A stretch of DNA of 12,754 nucleotides from JAEMQF01 sp031396305. GTDB taxonomy: Bacteria; Pseudomonadota; Gammaproteobacteria; Burkholderiales; Burkholderiaceae_C. Below the pieces are notes generated by a model, which made no database searches, was not told where the DNA came from, and worked only from the letters and a program-made list of their open reading frames with translations. Location: positions 1-12,754 of the forward strand of contig JANNKM010000023.1 of the NCBI GenBank assembly GCA_031396305.1, written 5' to 3'. Positions 1-5,819 of the stretch are shown here, piece by piece. Within the stretch, counting starts at the first letter, position 1, and each line of letters begins with the position of its first letter. Made by a program: the position numbers and the translations under genes.

Positions 1-159
1 TACGGCCATTGGCGCGACTACAACCCGGAAGAGACGGTGCGCTTCTACGCGCTGCGGCTGCGCGAAGCGGGCATGGTGAAGAGCGCGCCGCAGAAACTGA
101 TCGCTCAGGGGACAGACTGGCGGTTCGTCGAGCGGCTCAAGCGGGAGATGAAGGCATGA
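1..159 (+). CDS. C-terminal end of an NMT1/SsuA-like ABC substrate-binding protein (5' truncated by window)
   Basis: Only the last 52 residues are present; the gene begins before the window. They align without gaps to the C-terminus of the next gene, with 33 of 52 positions identical by my count. Shared blocks include RFYALRL, PQKL, AQGT and the ending EMK. It is therefore a paralogue of the downstream protein and probably also a periplasmic solute-binding protein of the NitT/TauT/NMT1 type. Its TGA stop at 157-159 overlaps the next ATG (ATGA), which suggests translational coupling. The ligand is unknown. The paralogy is seen directly; the binding function is inferred from the neighbour. Confidence 0.85.
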   Translation, partial: YGHWRDYNPEETVRFYALRLREAGMVKSAPQKLIAQGTDWRFVERLKREMKA

Positions 160-1160
160 GACACCTCTCAGATCCAAGGCGTCGCGACATCCTGCATGCG
201 GCAGCGGGCGCCGGTGCCGTCGCCGCCCTGCCAGCGTTCGCGGCCGGCGAGCCCCCGCCCGAGACACGCCGCATCCGCATCGCGCGCTTTCCGTACGACC
301 TGACTTGCGTAGCGCCGATGTGGATCGCCGAAGAGTTGCTGCGCGCCGAAGGCTTCGAAGCGATCGAGTACATGAATCGACCGGCGGGCGACCAGCAGCG
401 TGGTCTTGCCCACGGCGAGCTGGATTTCGCCATCACCGATATCTTCAGCGTTCTGCCGGCACTCGACACCGGCATGCCCACGGTGGTGCTCGGCGGCATC
501 CACAGCGGCTGCTTCGAGCTGTTCGCCAACCCTCAGGTGCGCTCGGTGCGCGATTTGAAAGGCAAGACCGTGGTGGTCGCCAATGCCGGGCGCAAGGGCT
601 TCGTATCGGCGATGGTTGCGCATGTCGGCCTCGATCCTCGCAAGGATGTGACCTTCCTCGAGTTTCCCGCCCGCCAAGGCATGCAACTGCTCGAGCAGGG
701 CAAGGTCGACGCGTTTCTGGGCTTCCCGCCCGAGCCGCCGGAACTGCGGGCGCGCAACATCGGTGTGTCGGTGGTCAATACCGCGTCCGACCGGCCCTGG
801 TCGCAGTATTTCTGCTGCGTGGCAATCAGCAGCCGCGATTTCGTCGGCCGCAATCCGGTGGCGACCCGGCGCGCTCTGCGTGCGTTGCTCAAAGCGACGG
901 ACATCTGCGCGGCCGAACCCGAGCGCGTGACGCGCATGCTTGTCGAACGCGGCTTTCTCAAGAGCGACGCGTATGCGGCACAGGCATTGCGCGAGATTCC
1001 CTACAAGCGCTGGCGAGAATACGACTCGGCCGACAGTCTGCGCTTCTACGCGCTGCGATTGCACGAAGCGGGGGTCATCAAGTCGGACCCGCAAAAGCTG
1101 TTGGCGCAGGGGACGAACTGGCGGTTCATCGAGCAGCTCAAGAAGGAGATGAAGACCTGA
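156..1160 (+). CDS. NMT1/SsuA-like periplasmic substrate-binding protein
   Basis: This 334-residue protein would bind a small solute in the periplasm for an ABC importer, or act as a stand-alone sensor. The N-terminus has a Tat-like signal: arginines at 8-10 (PRRRDIL), an Ala-rich hydrophobic stretch to about residue 29, and a probable cut near AFAAG. The mature part opens with a beta strand (RIRIARFPY, 40-47). It then follows the NMT1 plan: PMWIAEELL near 54-62, GELDFAITD at 87-95, a DLKGKTVVV strand at 133-141, and QGKVDAFLGFPPEPP at 181-195. ATG 156 is chosen because it overlaps the upstream stop and has GGAG 8 bp before it; the frame is open further 5' only as a shadow of the previous gene. 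No permease or ATPase gene lies nearby in the window. The ligand cannot be read from the sequence, and a pyrimidine/thiamine-precursor or alkylsulfonate role is not supported. Confidence 0.85.
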   Translation: MRHLSDPRRRDILHAAAGAGAVAALPAFAAGEPPPETRRIRIARFPYDLTCVAPMWIAEELLRAEGFEAIEYMNRPAGDQQRGLAHGELDFAITDIFSVLPALDTGMPTVVLGGIHSGCFELFANPQVRSVRDLKGKTVVVANAGRKGFVSAMVAHVGLDPRKDVTFLEFPARQGMQLLEQGKVDAFLGFPPEPPELRARNIGVSVVNTASDRPWSQYFCCVAISSRDFVGRNPVATRRALRALLKATDICAAEPERVTRMLVERGFLKSDAYAAQALREIPYKRWREYDSADSLRFYALRLHEAGVIKSDPQKLLAQGTNWRFIEQLKKEMKT

Positions 1161-1164
1161 TCGT

Positions 1165-1186
1165 GGTGGCCCACCGGTGGCCCACC
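1165..1186 (+). repeat. Two tandem copies of an 11-bp near-palindrome
   Basis: GGTGGCCCACC occurs twice back to back (1165-1175 and 1176-1186), immediately after the stop of the binding-protein gene. Each copy can form a small hairpin with a GCC loop. The second extends to CGGTG/CACCG and is followed by CTTTT, so it may be a weak terminator. The rest of the 1161-1319 gap shows no clear promoter or gene. The repeat is seen directly; the terminator role is a guess. Confidence 0.4.
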
Positions 1187-1319
1187 GAGGCTTTTCCGGT
1201 GCCCCTTGGAGCAACCCTCGTGGCTTCATCAAGCCCCGGTGGACTCGCACCGCTGTTCCGAAGGCCTCGACAATGCCCGGTGGCGGACCTACATTTCGAC
1301 CAGTACTTGCGGTCATCAC

Positions 1320-1910
1320 ATGATCAAGCGGCGACGCCACTGGGCCCAGCACCTTCCGGGTTTGGCGTTCGCGCTTGCCCTGACCAATGACGCCGCAGCC
1401 AACCCTGGCGCTCGCCTGCCCATCATCGGCCCGGCGCCCGCTTTTGCCCTCGACTCCTCGCATGGCTCACGCGTCAAACTGGCCGACCTGCGCGGCAAGG
1501 TGCTTGCCGTCACGTTCATCTTCACGACCTGCACCGACAGCTGCCCGATCCTCACGGCAAAGCTCGCCGAGACCGGACGCGCGCTCGGAGCCGACTTCGG
1601 CCCGCGCGTCGCGTTCGTCGCGATCAGCGTCGACCCGTTGAATGACACGCCGGCGCGCCTGCGCGACTACGCCGCAGCGCATCGGGCCGACTCGGCCGGA
1701 TGGTTTTTCCTGACCGGCGCGCCGGGCGAAATCGACCCCGTTCTGCGCGCCTTCGGCGCCTACGCGAAGAAGAACGAAAGCGGCAGCGTCGACCACCTGT
1801 TCCTGACCTCGCTGGTCGACCGCGCCGGCAGACTGCGCGTGCAGTACCTGGGCACACGCTTCGATCCACGCGAAATGCAGCGCGACTTGCAAGCCTTGCT
1901 GCGCGAGTGA
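1320..1910 (+). CDS. Sco1/SenC family copper-binding thioredoxin-fold protein
   Basis: Sco proteins are periplasmic, membrane-anchored or secreted thioredoxin-fold proteins that deliver copper to the CuA site of cytochrome c oxidase or act as thiol reductases. This one is 196 residues, a normal size. A basic start (MIKRRRHW) and a hydrophobic stretch to about residue 27 form a signal peptide or anchor. The family triad is present: a CxxxC motif at Cys71 and Cys75 (TTCTDSCP) and the conserved His159 (SVDHLF). The thioredoxin-like framework includes LADLRGKVLAVTFIFTTC and AISVDPLNDTPARL. ATG 1320 is the first ATG of the open frame and gives the signal sequence, although no good SD is visible. 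The stop overlaps the histidine kinase start (GTGA at 1907-1910), so it is probably translated together with that kinase. No oxidase genes are adjacent, which leaves a redox or copper-sensing role open. Confidence 0.92.
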   Translation: MIKRRRHWAQHLPGLAFALALTNDAAANPGARLPIIGPAPAFALDSSHGSRVKLADLRGKVLAVTFIFTTCTDSCPILTAKLAETGRALGADFGPRVAFVAISVDPLNDTPARLRDYAAAHRADSAGWFFLTGAPGEIDPVLRAFGAYAKKNESGSVDHLFLTSLVDRAGRLRVQYLGTRFDPREMQRDLQALLRE

Positions 1911-3481
1911 GTGCGCCCGTGAACTCGCCAGTCAATGCACGACTGGGCACGCCCCTGCTGCGCTGGTTGCCGCTGGCGGTGGCGCACGCGCCGGCCACCG
2001 TGTACACCAAGTTGCTCGTCGGCTTTCTCGCGATCGTCGGCTTGCTGATCGCGATCGGCGCCTTCAGCCTGGCCGAACTCGGGCGGCTGAACCAGCGTGC
2101 CGAAGACTTCGTCAAGCTGCAGCGCAAGATCGCCGCGTACCGGCAGATCCAGCACAGCACGACGTCGCAGCTGTACAGCGTGGCCACGGCGATGCTTGCG
2201 CCCGAACCCGCGGCGCTGGACGCCACACTGCGCCAGCTCAACCAGTTCGGCTACGACCTGGACCGGCTGCAATTCGTGGCGCAAGATGAAGTGGAACTGC
2301 TGCAACGCGTTCGCACCGAGTACGAGGGGTTCACCGCCGCGGTGGGCGAAGTGATCGCGCTGGTGCGTGCCGGCAAGGCCGCCGAGGGGCGTGCCGCGCA
2401 GGTCGAGCGCGCCGGGCCGCTCGCCGAACGCCTGGAGCGCCTGACGAACGAGCTCGTCAACAAGGCCGAGGCCGACATGCTGGCGCGCATCGACGAGAGC
2501 CAGGCGGGTTATCTGGCGTCGCTGCGCTGGCTGTTCGGCTTTGCGCTGGGCAGCATCGTCCTCGCGCTCGGCCTGGGCTATGCGATTTCGTGGTCGCTGA
2601 TCGGGCCGCTGCAGAAGATGGGCGAACGCTTCGACAGAATCGCCGCGGGCGACTTCACGACCCATGTGGTCGTGCCAAACCGCGACGAACTCGGCGAGCT
2701 CGCCGCGAACCTGAATCGCATGAGCGACGAACTCGGGCGCCTGTACCGGCAGATCGAGGCGGCGAACCGGCACAAGTCGGAGTTCCTCGCCAACATGAGC
2801 CACGAATTGCGCACGCCGCTGAACGCGATCATCGGCTTTTCCGAGGTGCTGATCGAGAAGATGTTCGGCGAGGTCAACGAGAAGCAGTTGGAGTATCTGA
2901 AAGACATCCATTCGTCGGGGCATCATCTGCTGACGTTGATCAACGACATCCTGGACCTGTCGAAGATCGAAGCGGGCCGCATGGAGCTGGAACTCACAAG
3001 CTTCGACCTCGGCGAGTTGCTCGAGGGCGCGGCGATGCTGGTGCGCGAGCGCGCCGGGCGGCACGGCTTGACGCTCGCACTCGATGTTGCCGAGGGTCTG
3101 GACGATTGGGTCGCCGACGAGCGCAAGGTCAAGCAGGTCGTGATCAACTTGCTGAGCAACGCCGTCAAGTTCACGCCTTCGGGCGGCAGTGTGACGGTGC
3201 GTGCGCGGCGCGTGACGAATGAGGGCAACACGGTCGTCGAAGTGGCTGTGATCGACACTGGCGTAGGCATCGCGCCCGACCAGCAGGCCCTCGTGTTCGA
3301 GGAGTTCCGCCAGGCGGCGGGCGACCACTTGCGCAAATCCGAGGGGACCGGATTGGGCTTGGCATTGGCGAAGCGCTTCGTCGAGTTGCACGGCGGAACG
3401 ATACGAGTCGAGAGCGCGCCGGGTCGCGGCTCGACGTTTGCGTTTATGCTTCCCAGGCACTCCGTGGAGGCCGCAGCATGA
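1907..3481 (+). CDS. Membrane sensor histidine kinase (4-helix-type sensor, HAMP, HisKA, HATPase)
   Basis: The protein has 524 residues. TM1 spans about 33-56 and an extracytoplasmic, Gln/Glu/Arg-rich helical region of about 150 residues (57-206) resembles four-helix-bundle sensors. TM2 spans about 207-231 and a HAMP domain follows to about 283. The HisKA motif MSHELRTPLNAI places the phospho-acceptor at His299. The ATPase domain carries an N box (VINLLSNAVKFT, Asn414/Asn418), G1 (DTGVGI, 450-455), an F box (FEEFRQ) and G2 (GTGLGLALA, from 480). It lacks a fused receiver, so phosphate must pass to separate proteins, most simply the two receivers encoded immediately downstream. The start is taken as GTG 1907, which overlaps the Sco stop; GTG 1919 is an alternative that would shorten the protein by four residues. 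Its 3' end contains the SD and ATG of the next gene. The signal sensed is unknown. Confidence 0.93.
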   Translation: MSAPVNSPVNARLGTPLLRWLPLAVAHAPATVYTKLLVGFLAIVGLLIAIGAFSLAELGRLNQRAEDFVKLQRKIAAYRQIQHSTTSQLYSVATAMLAPEPAALDATLRQLNQFGYDLDRLQFVAQDEVELLQRVRTEYEGFTAAVGEVIALVRAGKAAEGRAAQVERAGPLAERLERLTNELVNKAEADMLARIDESQAGYLASLRWLFGFALGSIVLALGLGYAISWSLIGPLQKMGERFDRIAAGDFTTHVVVPNRDELGELAANLNRMSDELGRLYRQIEAANRHKSEFLANMSHELRTPLNAIIGFSEVLIEKMFGEVNEKQLEYLKDIHSSGHHLLTLINDILDLSKIEAGRMELELTSFDLGELLEGAAMLVRERAGRHGLTLALDVAEGLDDWVADERKVKQVVINLLSNAVKFTPSGGSVTVRARRVTNEGNTVVEVAVIDTGVGIAPDQQALVFEEFRQAAGDHLRKSEGTGLGLALAKRFVELHGGTIRVESAPGRGSTFAFMLPRHSVEAAA

Positions 3482-3858
3482 GCACCATCCTGATCGTCGA
3501 GGACAACGAAAAGAACATGAAGCTCGTGCGCGACATCCTGCAACACAATGGCCATCGCACGCTCGAGGCCGTGAACGGACTGGACGGCGTGCGCCTGGCG
3601 CGCGAGCAGAAGCCCGATCTGGTGTTGATGGATATTCAGCTTCCCGACATCGACGGCATCACCGCGCTGCGCCGGATTCGCGAAGACAACGCGCTCGACG
3701 CCGTTCCCGTGCTCGCGGTGTCGGCTTCGGTGATGCCCGATGAGCAGCACAAGATCGTGACCTCGGGGTTCGACGCGTACATCACCAAGCCGATCGCCTT
3801 GAAGTCGTTTCTCGAGACGGTGCAGCGTTTCCTCACCGACGGACGCAGGCGCGTCTGA
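3478..3858 (+). CDS. Single-domain response regulator (DivK/CheY-like receiver)
   Basis: This 126-residue protein is a receiver domain with no output domain. The acidic pocket is Glu8/Asp9 (VEDN), the phospho-acceptor is Asp52 (LVLMDIQLP), the switch Ser is at 82 (AVSAS) and the conserved Lys is 104 (ITKP). It most resembles the DivK type, which acts by protein-protein contact or as a phosphate relay or sink. The ATG overlaps the kinase stop (ATGA) and has a strong GGAGG at 3466-3470, 7 bp upstream, so it is probably made in excess of the kinase. The next gene follows after 4 bp. The partner kinase is inferred from the overlap to be the upstream histidine kinase. Confidence 0.95.
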   Translation: MSTILIVEDNEKNMKLVRDILQHNGHRTLEAVNGLDGVRLAREQKPDLVLMDIQLPDIDGITALRRIREDNALDAVPVLAVSASVMPDEQHKIVTSGFDAYITKPIALKSFLETVQRFLTDGRRRV

Positions 3859-3862
3859 CCGC

Positions 3863-4993
3863 ATGGCCGGGAAGATCCTCGTCGTCGACGACGTTGCCAA
3901 GAACGTCAAGCTGCTCGCCGACCTGTTGTCGGTGAAGGGCTACACGGCGATCACCGCAGCATCAGGTGCGCAGGCGTTGGCGCTGGTCGAGTCGGAAGCC
4001 CCTGACTTGGTCTTGCTCGACGTGATGATGCCAGGCATGAGCGGCTACGAGGTGTGCCAGGCGATCCGCGCAAACCCGGCGCACGCCATGTTGCCGATCG
4101 TGCTCGTCACTGCGCTCGACCCTGCGCAAGAGCGCGCCAAGGGGCTGGAAGCCGGTGCCGACGACTTTCTGAGCAAGCCGGTGAACCAGGCCGAATTGCT
4201 GGCGCGCGTGAAGTCGCTGCTGCGCATCAAACAGCTTTACGACGAAGTGAACCGCCAGCGCGATCAACTCGCGGCGTGGAACACGCAGCTCGAGCAGCGT
4301 GTGGCCGATGGCGTGGAGCAACTGGCGAAAGTCGGGCGGCTGAAGCGCTTCTTTTCGCCGCAACTGGCACAGGCCATCGTCGCGGGCGGCACCGACGACC
4401 CGTTGCGCAGCCACCGGCGCGAAATCACCGTCGTGTTTCTCGACCTGCGTGGCTTCACCGCGTTCACCGAGACCGCCGACCCGGAAGAAGTGATGGGCGT
4501 GCTCGGCGAATACCACGCCGCGATGGGGCGCCTGATCCTGGAATACGAGGGCACGCTGGAGCGCTTCACCGGCGACGGCATCATGGTGTTCTTCAACGAC
4601 CCGGTGGTCATTCCCGACGCCGCGGCGCGCGCCGCGCGCATGGTGCTGGCAATGCAAGCCGAGGTGGCCAGGCTCAGCGCCGGCTGGCGCAAACGCGGCT
4701 ACGAGTTGCAGATGGGCGTGGGCGTTGCGCAGGGCTTCGCGACGATCGGCTCGATCGGCTTCGAAGGGCGCATCGACTACGGAGCCATTGGCACGGTGAC
4801 GAACCTCGCGGCGCGCCTGTGCGGCGAGGCGCGGGGCGGCGAGACGCTGCTGGCACAGCGCGTCACGGCGGCGCTCGACGGTGCGTTCAGCGTCGAGCCC
4901 GTGGCCGAACTCGTGTTGAAGGGTTTTCAGCGGCCGGTGGCCGCGTTTCGGTTGTTGGGCGGCTCAGCGGATCTGTCAGACCCACGCAGCTGA
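3863..4993 (+). CDS. Receiver-class III adenylate/guanylate cyclase fusion
   Basis: The protein has 376 residues. The receiver spans 1-122, with Asp9/Asp10, phospho-acceptor Asp53 (LVLLDVMMP), Thr83 (LVTAL) and Lys105 (LSKP). A helical, probably coiled-coil linker spans about 122-158. The class III cyclase domain runs from about 185 to 365. Both metal-binding aspartates are present: Asp194 (FLDLRGFT) and Asp238 (RFTGDGIM). So are the transition-state residues Asn314 and Arg318 (TNLAARLC). It should make cAMP or cGMP under phosphorylation control. The base-selecting positions are unusual: Arg234 where adenylyl cyclases usually have Lys, and Gly307 where Asp or Thr is usual, so substrate preference cannot be assigned. 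ATG 3863 lies 4 bp after the previous stop and lacks a clear SD, which suggests coupling. The last 67 bp overlap the oppositely oriented TMEM220-like gene. Confidence 0.93.
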   Translation: MAGKILVVDDVAKNVKLLADLLSVKGYTAITAASGAQALALVESEAPDLVLLDVMMPGMSGYEVCQAIRANPAHAMLPIVLVTALDPAQERAKGLEAGADDFLSKPVNQAELLARVKSLLRIKQLYDEVNRQRDQLAAWNTQLEQRVADGVEQLAKVGRLKRFFSPQLAQAIVAGGTDDPLRSHRREITVVFLDLRGFTAFTETADPEEVMGVLGEYHAAMGRLILEYEGTLERFTGDGIMVFFNDPVVIPDAAARAARMVLAMQAEVARLSAGWRKRGYELQMGVGVAQGFATIGSIGFEGRIDYGAIGTVTNLAARLCGEARGGETLLAQRVTAALDGAFSVEPVAELVLKGFQRPVAAFRLLGGSADLSDPRS

Positions 4994-5337
4994 GTGTGCA
5001 ACGCCGCAATCAGCATGACGACGAGCGCAATCATCAGACCCATGCCCTCGCGCGCGGTTTCTTCCACCATCCAGACCTCCTTGAGCCAGAAGTTGGGCAT
5101 CGCCGGCCAGTAGTAAATGACCGTGCCGATGTAGAACGCCACGCTCGCCCACAGCAGGCGCATCAGGTCGGCCGAGCGCAGCACGCCCTGCAAGCGGAAC
5201 GTGACCGCGTAAATCCACAACGCGGGAACGATGTACAGCAGAACCCACTGCGGCATGTCCGGGTCGTTGTACTGCACGGCGGCAAACGCGACCATCAGCA
5301 ATCCAAGGATGACGTTGACTGCACGCATGGGGCTCAT
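4927..5337 (-). CDS. TMEM220-like small integral membrane protein
   Basis: This 136-residue protein has about four hydrophobic helices. The first pair frames the family signature AVQYNDPDMPQWVLLYIVPALW, described here as QYNDPD followed by a Trp and a Tyr-Ile-Val-Pro stretch. The later helices are around LLWASVAFYIGTVIYYW and GLMIALVVMLIAAL. The NDPD signature matches the transmembrane 220 family found in bacteria and animals, whose function is unknown. ATG 5337 is chosen because AGGAAA lies 5 bp upstream (5343-5348); an open frame further 5' lacks such support. It is the third gene of the dehydrogenase/cytochrome operon, 38 bp after the cytochrome stop. Its 3' end overlaps the cyclase gene tail to tail. 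An accessory role for the operon's redox proteins is inferred from position only. Confidence 0.85.
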   Translation of the reverse strand: MSPMRAVNVILGLLMVAFAAVQYNDPDMPQWVLLYIVPALWIYAVTFRLQGVLRSADLMRLLWASVAFYIGTVIYYWPAMPNFWLKEVWMVEETAREGMGLMIALVVMLIAALHTQLRGSDRSAEPPNNRNAATGR

Positions 5338-5375
5338 TGGGGTTTCCTGGTCGGCGCTTGCCGTGGCGTCAGCGA

Positions 5376-5741
5376 TCAGGGCGAAAAGCTGCTGCTCTTG
5401 ATGTAGGCCACGACGGCCTTGCGCTGTTCGAGCGAGAACACGTCTTTCCACGGCGGCATTTTCTGGAAACCGTAGGTGACGCGGTCAAAAATGAAATCGG
5501 GTTCCATGCGCCCAGGCGACAGCTTGGGTGCTTTGCCGGGGTAGGCCGAATTGCCATGGCAATGCCGGCATTGCGCGTCCCACACTTCCTTGCCCGCATT
5601 GATGGCGCTGGCGTTGGCCATGTAGGTACCGTCGAACTTTGGCACCGGCTCGGCGGCAGGCGCAGGAGCTTGCGCGTGCGCCCCGGCTGCCCACAGCAGC
5701 GCCAACGCGAATCCCGTCAAGACAAAGCGAAACGTCGTCAC
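5376..5741 (-). CDS. Small class I c-type cytochrome, secreted
   Basis: This 121-residue protein has a Sec signal peptide (hydrophobic RFVLTGFALALLWAAG, cut likely after AHA at about 23). A Pro/Ala-rich linker and a single haem c domain follow. The haem site is Cys58-x-x-Cys61-His62 (CRHCH) and the likely distal ligand is Met95 in QKMPPW. The domain is short, about 85 residues, as in mono-haem electron carriers. The start is taken as GTG 5741, 6 bp after GAGAGG; GTG 5744 is also possible, and the ATG further 5' would put a charged, non-signal extension in front. It lies 78 bp downstream of the PQQ-type dehydrogenase and is its likely electron acceptor in the periplasm. A terminator-like hairpin lies just before it. 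Confidence 0.92.
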   Translation of the reverse strand: MTTFRFVLTGFALALLWAAGAHAQAPAPAAEPVPKFDGTYMANASAINAGKEVWDAQCRHCHGNSAYPGKAPKLSPGRMEPDFIFDRVTYGFQKMPPWKDVFSLEQRKAVVAYIKSSSFSP

Positions 5742-5747
5742 CACACA

Positions 5748-5753
5748 CCTCTC
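5748..5753 (-). promoter_or_regulatory. Ribosome binding site deciding the cytochrome c GTG start
   Basis: GAGAGG on the minus strand lies 6 bp before GTG 5741 and 3 bp before GTG 5744. The spacing favours GTG 5741, which gives a clean signal peptide. Confidence 0.6.
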
Positions 5754-5756
5754 GTC

Positions 5757-5800
5757 GAAGAAAAGAAACCGCCACCGAAGCGCAATGCGCCGCGGTGGCG
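5757..5800 (-). terminator. Rho-independent terminator/attenuator between dehydrogenase and cytochrome genes
   Basis: On the minus strand, CGCCACCG (5800-5793) pairs perfectly with CGGTGGCG (5777-5770). Inside, GCGC (5790-5787) pairs with GCGC (5783-5780) around an ATT loop, separated from the outer stem by a 2x2 internal loop. A T-rich tract (GTTTCTTTTCTT) follows at 5769-5758. The hairpin starts 20 bp after the dehydrogenase stop. It ends only a few bases before the SD of the cytochrome gene, so read-through would be needed unless the cytochrome has its own promoter. On the plus strand there is no comparable T tract. Confidence 0.75.
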
Positions 5801-5819
5801 AGTTTACCAAGCTAGTGAA

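Noticed and set aside
168..1463. Long minus-strand open frame across the binding-protein and Sco genes
   Set aside because: It crosses two well-supported plus-strand genes and their gap, and its composition is that of a GC-rich shadow with no motif.
1760..3460. Very long open frame on the minus strand opposite the histidine kinase
   Set aside because: It lies antisense to a kinase gene with every catalytic motif intact. Its translation is Arg/Gln/His-rich with no recognisable domain, as expected from a high-GC antisense shadow.
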